Shown here one piece after another: positions 22,601 to 34,600 of a DNA stretch of 64,000 bases. The position numbers and the translations under genes were made by a program. Numbering within the stretch: the first letter of the stretch is position 1; every line of letters begins with the position of its first letter. The notes below the pieces were generated by a model, which did not search any database, was not told the DNA's origin, and saw only the letters and a program-made list of their open reading frames with translations. The DNA lies in assembly GCA_903813345.2 (NCBI GenBank), contig CAIIXF020000006.1, positions 40,680,848 through 40,744,847 of the forward strand. The letters are read 5' to 3'. The DNA comes from Owenia fusiformis (lineage: Eukaryota > Annelida > Polychaeta > Sabellida > Oweniidae).

Positions 22601-25600
22601 AACATGCATATCATCATTCATCATACAGTCCTTACAGTTAACATGCATATCATCATTCATCATACAGTCCTCACAGTTAACATGCATATCATCATTCATC
22701 ATACAGTCCTTATAGTTAACATGCATATCATCATTCATCATACAGTCCTTACAGTTAACATGCATATCATCATTCATCATACAGTCCTTACAGTTAACAT
22801 GCATATCATCATTCATCATACAGTCCTCACAGTTAACATGCATGTCATCATTCATCATACAGTCCTTACAGTTAACATGCATATCATCATTCATCATACA
22901 GTCCTTATAGTTAACATGCATATCATCATTCATCATACAGTCCTCACAGTTAACATGCATATCATCATTCATCATACAGTCCTTATAGTTAACATGCATA
23001 TCATCATTCATCCTACAGTCCTTACAGTCAACATGCATATCATCATTCATCCTACAGTCCTTACAGTCAACATGCATATCATCATTCATCATACAGTCCT
23101 TACAGTTAACATGCATATCATCATTCATCATACAGTCCTTACAGTTAACATGCATATCATCATTCATCATACAGTCCTTACAGTTAACATGCATATCATC
23201 ATTCATCATACAGTCCTTACAGTTAACATGCATATCATCATTCATCATACAGTCCTTACAGTTAACATGCATATCATCATTCATCATACAGTCCTTACAG
23301 TTAACATGCATATCATCATTCATCATACAGTCCTTACAGTTAACATGCATATCATCATTCATCATACAGTCCTTACAGTTAACATGCATCATTCATCATA
23401 CAGTCCTTACCTCTGATAATCCTTGCTTTAGGGTCTTCATTCACATGTACTTGGTTAACGATGGTTCTCGCTTGCTTTGCATAACGTAATGTGCTTAGTG
23501 ACTCCTCCATGTGGGTATTAGAGGGACTAATTGTAGCAATCATAGCAGTCTTGGAGTTGCCACCTAGACTTTCTTTCAACAGCCTGCAATACAGTACAAT
23601 ATGAAAACATTGATGTCACCTTCATACACAACTTCATGCCTAACTTCATAACTGCCTGCTTTAATTGTTTAGACAGCTCTGTACTCATAGTTTGTGTTAT
23701 AAGTCATATATTGGAGTAGGTCACCCCTTCTCAAATATATATTTTACCCAAATCTACAGCTTTAAAGAGGATACAGCTTGGAAAGTCATTAGTTAAAGTA
23801 GTAAAACAGCACATACCATGTTAAGACAGAGTCCCTGTAAGGAATGAATATTTTCTTTTTCTTGTTGCTCATTGTAGATCTTTCAGCAAGGAGAGAGATC
23901 ACTTTACCCAATGTCATCAGAGATTTGTTTATACTTGCACCTTCCTGAAAATGTGTATGTACACCCTATTTTAGCAAAACATATAGTACAATGCATGAAT
24001 GTTAGAAATTTCAAAAATGGATAAGAAGGGCAGTTCAATCACTGTGACTTCTTACTATTCTTCGGTCCAAAATTTCCCTTAGCGTTTTTTAAGTTAAATA
24101 AAAAACAATGATGAAGTTATCACTTAGTTATTTAGTTTTTTGAACATATTGATATTAAGGTAAAGTTGCACTTCATTCCTGATGAAACTGTTGAAATATT
24201 GACTTAATTCAAGCTTGATAACTAGTGAAGGTTATGCTTCGCATTTAATTTCTCACCCTGGCCTTGTAAAAGTTGCACCTACCCTGAGCCTGTCCCCTGT
24301 TGTTCCAGCAGAGGCCTGTCTCTCACTCCCAGCCAAATCAACCAGATTCACTTTACTTGTAATTGAATGTTCATGTTCATCTCCTTCTAAAGTCTCAGTC
24401 TAAAAGCAAAGAGATAATTTTATGTAACCTACCCGTGTTTGAGTCATGACAATATGGTAAATACAGAGTGAGACATATTAATGTAACCTACCCGTGTTTG
24501 AGTCTTGACAATGGTAAATACAGATTGAGATATATAAAACCTACCCGTGTTTGAGTCATGACAATGGTAAATACAGAGTGAGATATATAAAACCTACCCG
24601 TGTTTGAGTCATGACAATGGTAAATACAGAGTGAGATATATAAAACCTACCCGTGTTTGAGTCATGACAATGGTAAATACAGAGTGAGATATATCAATGT
24701 AACCTACCCGTGTTTGAGTCATGACAATGGTAAATACAGAGTGAGATATATAAAACCTACCCGTGTTTGAGTCATGACAATGGTAAATACAGAGTGAGAT
24801 ATATAAAACCTACCCGTGTTTGAGTCATGACAATGGTAAATACAGAGTGAGATATATTAATGTAACCTACCCGTGTTTGAGTCATGACAATGGTAAATAC
24901 AGAGTGAGATATATAAAACCTACCCGTGTTTGAGTCATGACAATGGTAAGTACAGAGTGAGATATATTAATGTAACCTACCCGTGTTTGAGTCATGACAA
25001 TGGTAAATACAGAGTGAGATATATAAAACCTACCCGTGTTTGAGTCATGACAATGGTAAATACAGAGTGAGATATATTAATGTAACCTACCCGTGTTTGA
25101 GTCATGACAATGGTAAATACAGAGTGAGATATATAACTGTAACCTACCCGTGTTTGAGTCATGACAATGGTAAATACAGAGTGAGATATATAACCATGAC
25201 CTACCCGTGTTTGAGTCATGACAATGGTAAATACAGAGTGAGATATATAACCATGACCTACCCGTGTTTGAGTCATGACAATGGTAAATACAGAGTGAGA
25301 TATATAACCGTGACCTACCCGTGTTTGAGTCATGACAATGGTGAATACAGAGTGAGATCTGCTGCTCTTGTCATTCATCCCAGTGGAAGCAGTGGCCCTC
25401 TGTCTGTTCCCAAGGCTGATCCAGCTCTGTATGTCTTCAAAGGAGTCCACAACGTAGGTTGAGAGACCTTCTACATATGGTCCTAGGGCAGGGTGCTCAC
25501 GTACCTTCAGCTACAAAGAATAGAAACAATGACATAAAAATGTAAAAGGATCCCTGAATTGTATACGTTTTCTAATCGAAAGCTTTTGTGCCTAACCCTA

Positions 25601-28600
25601 AGGTCTCTATACGTCGATAACACCTGTTCTGAGGTCTATATTAAGATACGCAAATGAACTCACCAAAATTTTTCGAATCTTCATTTTGACCTGCCATTAT
25701 GACGTCACACATTACTCATATTACCAGGTTCAGTGTCGCCAAATATACACTGGGTGAAATATTGACTTTGTTCACATTTTAAAATGACAAATGACATTGT
25801 CCCATGGGCCAGTGCTTAAGCTGCACCATTAATAAAAATGAGAGCGCATTATTAAATAAAATGTGACATACAGGGTGCTTCATATGTATGCACCCCCATA
25901 AACTCATGCATGTAACATTGCTACCCTATCATGTTTTACATCATTTTGTTCGTTATGGAAAGTTAAACTAGATTGCAAAGTTTCAGAATCCATAATGCAA
26001 CATAATGTATCAAAGTTTCCAGATAGGGGGAGGGCTATTTCTGGTTATTTTTGGGCTCAGTCCGGTGATCTGTTCACTTTGTCTCGTACCCATTTTCAGT
26101 GAAAAAAGTCACACCAGGGTCCCTGGCCTCCCTATAAACAACTACAGCAAGACTCCTATCTATATATCTTTGTGCATAACTGTCACAGACGTGTGGACTG
26201 AACTTTGCCATGACAACAACTGTTAGAAATGTGTAATACAGAAACTAAATTTTTCCTTTAAATTGCCCTCGAAATGACCAAAAATTCCCCTTGAAAAAAC
26301 CTGTATCAACATACTTTAATACATTGTATCTTTTTCTGGGACACCTCTGGATTCTGAAATGTTGCAATCTTATATAACTTTCCATAAGGACATGATATGA
26401 GTTAAAGGGAGGAGGGTGTGCATACATATGAAACACCCTGTAATCTACCATATGAAATAATACTCACATTTGTTTTCCTTCCAGTCTTGTCTTTAGATGA
26501 GCCCAGGAGGTCATGTATCTTCTCATTGTAGATCTCAAAGAAGCTGATTTCAACATTAATCTTCAACTGAAAACAAATGCTGAATATATTAAAAGCATGC
26601 AAATACTCGTCACATGTATTGATGTGGTGTTCTATGTATTGATGTGGTGTTCTACTTACAAACATATCTCCAATTTAAACATATAACAGTTTTACAAAAA
26701 AAATATCTAATTTCCCTACACTAGTCATATACCCTCCTCCCTTGTTCATCAATTTATAAATATTTACACAGAGTTCATCATGGAAACTTAAAACCAATTA
26801 ATATCTGATTATTATATAGACAAGATGTCACAAAAACAGATAAGGCATATATTTCAAGAACATTGATTATCATTAACTCCCCCCACATCCCACCTGACTG
26901 GGAGATGGACAATTTCATACATCCCTTTCAAACTGTTGACTGTATATCAATTTGTGGACTACCTCAATATAAAAAAAACTTACATTTTCATCTTCCATGG
27001 ATTCTTTTCTAATAAAGAGATCCTCACTGAAGCGAGGAATGATTCCAACCTCTTCGCCATGTCCCATTATACTGCAAAGGAACAACATATTTATACAATA
27101 CTATTCATTGAGGAATGATTCCAACCTCTTCGCCATGTCCCATTATACTGCAAAGGAACAACATATTTATACAATACTATTCATTGAGGAATGATTCCAA
27201 CCTCTTCGCCATGTCCCATTATACTGCAAAGGAACAACATATTTATACAATACTATTCATTGAGGAATGATTCCAACCTCTTTGCCATGTCCCATTATAC
27301 TGCAAAGGAACAACATATTTATACAATACTATTCATTGAGGAATGATTCCAATATTATGCTGCAAAGGAACAAACAAATACGTAAACTGCACCTTATCTT
27401 GATAAAATACCAAAGGGCAACTGTTAAAAAATTTGGAATTGTGGCATGTTTTTCCTTAAAGTAAAGGGCTAACTAACAACAGATAATAGTTAAACATACA
27501 AAAGGTTTCATCTAAAACTAGATGATGGCAACTCTGCGGAGTAGCAAATCCCAACGAACAAAATATCAATAACCGAATTCCAATCAATTATACTCATTAC
27601 TTTGGTTAAAATTGAAAAATTTAGATTTTAGAATTGCGAATTCCTGCAAAGCAGCCATTTTGAATTTTCTGAGGTACAAATCTGAAAAATAATACCATAA
27701 TTGTGATCTACTCCAAAATTCCTTCAATTTGAGTATTATATAGCCATACGTTGAAGGGATCGAAAAATTATTGCGAAATCGTACATTAGACGGCCATTTT
27801 GAATTTTACGAGGCTCGAATCAGAAAAAAGATACAATATTTGCAATCTACTCTTAATTGCCTTTCATTTGAGTATAATAAAGCTATACTTCAGAAAGATC
27901 TAAAAATTAGCGAAAATTTCTGTTTTACTGACCCCCCATACATGGCCCCTGGGGGTCAGGATGAAAAACACTGAATATATGTGAAATAGATAGATGTTGC
28001 GAATATACTACCAAAATTTCAAACAATAATATTAATTACTTTGGTTTAGAATGAAAAATTTATGATTTTTGCGAAAAAGTCCCGTCATTTTTAAAGCAGT
28101 GGCCATCTTGAAAAAATCCATTTTGAATTTTCTGAGGTAAAAATCTGAAAAATATTACCATAATTGTGATCTACTCCAAAATTCCTTCAATTTGAGTATT
28201 ATATAGCCATACTTTGAAGGGATCGAAAAATTATTGCGAAATCTAACATTAGACGGCCATTTTGAATTTTACGAGGCTCGAATCAGAAAAAAGATACAAT
28301 ATTTGCAATCTATTCTTAATTGCCTTTCATTTGAGTATAATAAAGCTATACTTCAGAAAGATCTAAAAATTAGCGAAAATTTCTGTTTTCCTGACCCCCC
28401 ATACACGGCCCCTGGGGGTCAGGATGAAAAACACGGAATATATGTGAAATAGATAGATGTTGCGAATATACTACCAAAATTTCAAACAATAATATTAATT
28501 ACTTTGGTTTAGAATGAAAAATTTATGATTTTTGCGAAAAAGTCCCGTCATTTTTAAAGCAGCAGCCATCTTGAAATTTTTTTTTTTTGAGTAAAACTAT

Positions 28601-31600
28601 TCATCAATATACATCTTTCCACCAAATATGAAGAAAATCCGTCAACTAATATTTGAGTTATCTTCCGGACGGACAGACGGACGGACGGACGGAGGGCTTC
28701 ACTATATCCCTACCGAACTTCGTTCGTTGGGATAATAAAACATATTTCTATTCATGGCTACTTTAGTAGACCCATAGGAAAACAAAATTTTACTGATATG
28801 ATTCATGAGTGAGTTGTAAAAACAAAGCTAGAAATAATGGAATTTTTTGTGAGATAATATGGATCAACTAGGCTATGGTAAGACTTCTTCCGCTTCTGCT
28901 TTTTATATTTATTTCTACAATATACATATACGTTGAAAGTTTAAAAGATCATACATAATTCAATTTAGCGCAATTGCAAATCTATTGAAGAAAGCAGAAA
29001 AGCCAATTTGGATTAAGTCAGACTTATGCTGTTCTTAATTTTGGATTATTGTGATCAAGTAAACTTTCATAGTAGATACAGTTCTAGTATTTTAAATAAT
29101 ATTTTCATATTGGAAACAAATCTCCTGAAGATTAAATAGAGCTGGTAATTGGAAGTATGGACCAGCTATCAGGATCTGAGAGCAGCTCTTTAAAATGAAA
29201 TTGAAATGTACCATGTACTTACGTATATGATTTCCCACTACCAGTCTGGCCATATGCAAACAAGCAGGTGTTGTAGCCCTCATAGACCTTTCCCAGAAGT
29301 GGCTCAGCCAAGGAGGAGTACACATGATCTTGGGAGGCAAAGTCCCCATTAATAGGGTTAAAGGACCAGAAGGAGTAGTCATATGCAAAGTGATGGTTAG
29401 AGCCATTCTCAGCTGTTACTGTTGTTTGGTTGCCATCCATTGAAACAACACACTTAATTGCAGGATCCATCTGTTCCCTACAATAACAATATAAAGTCCC
29501 CATTAATAGGGTTAAAGGACCAGAAAGAGTAGTCATATGCAAAGTGATGGTTAGAGCCATTCTCAGCTGTTACTGTTGTTTGGTTGCCATCCATTGAAAC
29601 AACACACTTAATTGCAGGATCCATCTGTTCCCTACAATAACAATATAAAGTCCCCATTAATAGGGTTAAAGGACCAGAAAGAGTAGTCATATGCAAAGTG
29701 ATGGTTAGAGCCATTCTCAGCTGTTACTGTTGTTTGGTTGCCATCCATTGAAACAACACACTTAATTGCAGGATCCATCTGTTCCCTACAATAACAATAT
29801 AAAGTCCCCATTAATAGGCTTAAAGGACCAGAAAGAGTAGTCATATGCAAAGTGATGGTTAGAGCCACTCTCAGCTGTTACTGTTGTTTGGTTGCCATCC
29901 ATTGAAACAACACACTTAATTGCAGGATCCATCTGTTCCCTACAATAACAATATAAAGTCCCCACTATAGGGTTAAAGGACCAGAAAGAGTAGTCATATG
30001 CAAAGTGATGGTTAGAGCCATTCTCAGCTGTTACTGTTGTTTGGTTGCCATCCATTGAAACAACACACTTAATTGCAGGATCCATCTGTTCCCTACAATA
30101 ACAATATAAAGTCCCCACTATAGGGTTAAAGGACCAGAAAGAGTAGTCATATGCAAAGTGATGGTTAGAGCCACTCTCAGCTGTTACTGTTGTTTGGTTG
30201 CCATCCATTGAAACAACACACTTAATTGCAGGATCCATCTGTTCCCTACAATAACAATATAAAGTCCCCATTAATAGGCTTAAAGGACCAGAAAGAGTAG
30301 TCATATGCAAAGTGATGGTGAGAGCCATTCTCAGCTGTTACTGTTGTTTGGTTGCCATCCATTGAAACAACACACTTAATTGCAGGATCCATCTGTTCCC
30401 TACAATAACAATATAAAGTCCCCATTAATAGGGTTAAAGGACCAGAAAGAGTAGTCATATGCAAAGTGATGGTTAGAGCCATTCTCAGCTGTTACTGTTG
30501 TTTGGTTGCCATCCATTATATGCAAAGTGATGGTGAGAGCCATTCTCAGCTGTTGCTGTTGTTTGGTTGCCATCCATTGAAACAACACACTTAACTGCAG
30601 GGTCCATCTGTTCCCTACAATAACAATATAAAGTCCCCATTAATAGGCTTAAAGGACCAGAAAGAGTAGTCATATGCAAAGTGATGGTGAGAGCCATTCT
30701 CAGCTGTTACTGTTGTTTGGTTGCCATCCATTGAAACAACACACTTAACTGCAGGGTCCATCTGTTCCCTATAATAACAATATAAAGTCCCCATTAATAC
30801 TGCTTAAAGGACCAGAAAGAGTAGTCATATGCAAAGTGATGGTGAGAGCCATTCTCAGCTGTTACTGTTGTTTGGTTGCCATCCATTGAAACAACACATT
30901 TAACTGAAGGGTCCATCTGTTCCCTACAATAACAATATAAAGTCCCCATTAATAGGCTTAAAGGACCAGAAAGAGTAGTCATATGCAAAGTGATGGTGAG
31001 AGCCATTCTCAGCTGTTACTGTTGTTTGGTTGCCATCCATTGAAACAACACATTTAACTGAAGGGTCCATCTGTTCCCTACAATAACAATATAAAGTCCC
31101 CATTAATAGGCTTAAAGGACCAGAAAGAGTAGTCATATGCAAAGTGATGGTGAGAGCCATTCTCAGCTGTTACTGTTGTTTGGTTGCCATCCATTGAAAC
31201 AACACATTTAACTGAAGGGTCCATCTGTTCCCTACAATAACAATATAAAGTCCCCATTAATAGGCTTAAAGGACCAGAAAGAGTAGTCATATGCAAAGTG
31301 ATGGTGAGAGCCATTCTCAGCTGTTACTGTTGTTTGGTTGCCATCCATTGAAACAACACACTTAATTGCAGGATCCATCTGCCTAGGGTCTAGGTAAATC
31401 ATAAGGGATCTTTTTTGGGAAATTTGCCTAGAACAAGCAATATTTATCTGAGGAATTTTAACCTTAACCCTTTCACAACGATGGGCTCCATATGGAGCCC
31501 TATTACGTAATACCTTTCAGGACGATAGGCTCCTTTTGGCACCATTATTTTTATTTATATACATCAATGAAATGATAATTCTCCAATTCTACTCAGTATT

Positions 31601-34600
31601 TTTACACCAAATTTTGACAAGTTGTTCTAATACGATAGTCCTTACTAAAAAATGTATTTCAGTGATAAAATTTAAGGTATAGGTCCCTGGGCATAGGTAA
31701 TTTTCAGTTTTCCCCTAAAAACTGCTCTTACTTATCCGTCACCAGGGCCAACATTTTCCTCTTATATTCACGTCGGGAAAGGGTTAAAAGAGAGTATTTC
31801 AGTTCTGCAGAGATTCCAATATATTAATACATTTATTTTGTTGATTATGGTAACTATCTACCAAATTCAATTTAAGAAAAACAACAGGATACAATAGTCT
31901 ACCTGGCATTGAATGGTCTCACTCTAACTGCAACAGTGATGCTGCAGCTATCTTCTCCGTCATAGTCATCTACCATGCATGAACTGCCACGCTTCGATTT
32001 AACAGAGCCACCTAAAATACAAGCAGACACTTGTTTAGTAACAATGATTATGCTCAGTAGAGTAAAACACACTTCGGGGAATTGGGGTGAATTATAGATA
32101 GAAGTAAAACATGCTTCAGGGAATTGGTGTGAATTATAGATAGAAGTAAAACACACTTCAGAGAATTGGGGTGAATTATAGATAGAAGTAAAGCACGCTT
32201 CAGGGAATTGGGGTGAATTATAGATAGAAGTAAAACACACTTCAGAGAATTAGGGTGAATTACAGGGTGTCCGGAAAGTAAAGATACAAATGCTCTCATT
32301 TCAAGAGATTTACTTGTTATAAGATTAAATTGCTACAGATTGTAAAATAACATTATAAGAATATATCCTACAACTATCATGACTTTTAGTTTGAAAATGA
32401 AAAAGTTATGGTTGTTATGGTAACGAGAGTCGAGGGTAAGTGGAGCAACGTCACAACTGTGCTCTACAAATCTCTTTCCTTCTCATATGATCTTGGCACT
32501 CCACTCTCTATTCCTATATTATATCAAATTATGTACCACAACAGCATAGGGAGTAGTAATGTAACATTATTTGATCATTTTATATTTCTACTATCATTGA
32601 ATATTCAGTATTTTCCCCATTATCTAAACATTCTTGATGCATCTTGACAGGCTATTCAGACTTGACAAAACCGCTGCTGTCCACCTCTCAGATTGCTGAT
32701 AACATTGGCTTCCAGCTGAGTCTCATTTGTATCTTGAATTTTTTACAAATATTGCTTTCAAATGGTCATTAAAGGTAGAAGTCTAAAGAGGCTTTATCAG
32801 GGGAATATGGGTTTAATGTCAAGACTCCATTGTAAGATTTGTTTTTTGCTTAATGAATTGGTGCATTGTGGAGATGCAATATTGACTTTCCTACTAATGG
32901 CCAAGGACCATTCTTCTAGGCACTTGCATAATATTTCTTTCATTATACTGGTTAGTGACATAACATAGTTCTGATATGTAGTAATCACATCATTATATGA
33001 AAGAAAACACTATGGCAGCAATAATATAATAATGAACAAAACAAAACATAGATAGAAAATACAACAAAAAACACTGTTTCAATGGTTGTCTTTTGGCAAT
33101 TTTTCACTTTTTAGCGTTGTTCTGGAACTGCTCCGCATACCCCTCACATCTGTAACTATAACAACCGTAACTTAAACACATTTAGACTATATGTAATGAA
33201 AATTAGTAGATATATTGTAATATTGTTTCTCTACAATCTGTAGCAATTTCATTTCAAAAAACCCAAATTTCTTAAAATAAGAGCATTTGTATCTTTACTT
33301 TCCGGACACCCTGTATAGATAGAAGTAAAGCATGCTTCAGAGAATTGGGGTGAATTATAGATAGAAGTAAAACACACTTCGGGGAATTGGAGTGAATTAT
33401 AGATAGAAGTAAAACACATTTTGGGGAATTGGGGTGAATTATAGATAGAAGTAAAACATGCTTCAGGGAATTGAGGTGAACTATAGATAGAAGTAAAACA
33501 TGCTTCAGGTAATTGGGGTGAATTTAAGTAAAACACACTTCAGGGAATTGGAGTGAATTATAGATAGAAGTAAAACACACTTTGGGGAATTGGGGTGAAT
33601 TATAGATAGAAGTAAAACACACTTCGGGGAATTGGGGTGAATTATAGATAGAAGTAAAACACACTTCAGGGAATTGGGGTGAATTATAGATAGAAGTAAA
33701 ACACACTTCAGAGAATTGGGGTGAATTATAGATAGAAGTAAAACACACTTCGGGGAATTGGAGTGAATTATAGATAGAAGTAAAACACACTTTGGGGAAT
33801 TGGGGTGAACTATAGATAGAAGTAAAACATGCTTCAGGGAATTGGGGTGAATTATAGATAGAAGTAAAGCATGCTTCAGGGAATTGGGGTGAACTATAGA
33901 ATAGATAGAAGTAAAACACACTTTGGGGAATTGGGGTGAACTATAGATAGAAGTAAAACACACTTCGGGGAATTGGGATGAATTATAGATAGAAGTAAAG
34001 CATGCTTCAGGGAATTGGGGTGAACTATAGAATAGATAGAAGTAAAACACGCTTCAGGGAATTGGGGTGAACTATAGATAGAAGTAAAACATGCTTCAAA
34101 AAATTAGGGTGAATTATAGATAGAAGTAAAACACACTTCGGGGAATTGGGGTGAATTATAGATAGAAGTAAAACACACTTCAGAGAATTTGGGTGAATTA
34201 TAGATAGAAGTAAAACACACTTCGGGGAATTGGAGTGAATTATAGATAGAAGTAAAACACACTTCGGGGAATTGGGGTGAATTATAGATAGAAGTAAAAC
34301 ACACTTCAGGGAATTGGGGTGAATTATAGATAGAAGTAAAACACACTTTGGGGAATTGGGGTGAATTATAGATAGAAGTAAAACACACTTCAGGGAATTG
34401 GGGTGAATTATAGATAGAAGTAAAACATGCTTCGGGGAATTGGGGTGAACTATAGATAGAAGTAAAACATGCTTCAGGGTATTGGGGTGAATTATAGGTA
34501 GAAGTAAAGCACGCTTCAGGGAATTGGGGTGAATTATAGATAGAAGTAAAACATGCTTCAGGGAATAGGGGTGAACTATAGATAGAAGTAAAACATGCTT

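Noticed and set aside
21989-23416. Long open frames on both strands (475 and 424 codons) over the 39-bp array
   Set aside because: The unit is 13 codons without a stop, so any array of it stays open. The frames cross a real KIF14 splice donor and have no non-repeat coding part.
29219-31314. Several tandem kinesin genes
   Set aside because: The repeated ORFs are copies of one partial exon with intron pieces; the P-loop and all other motor exons occur once.
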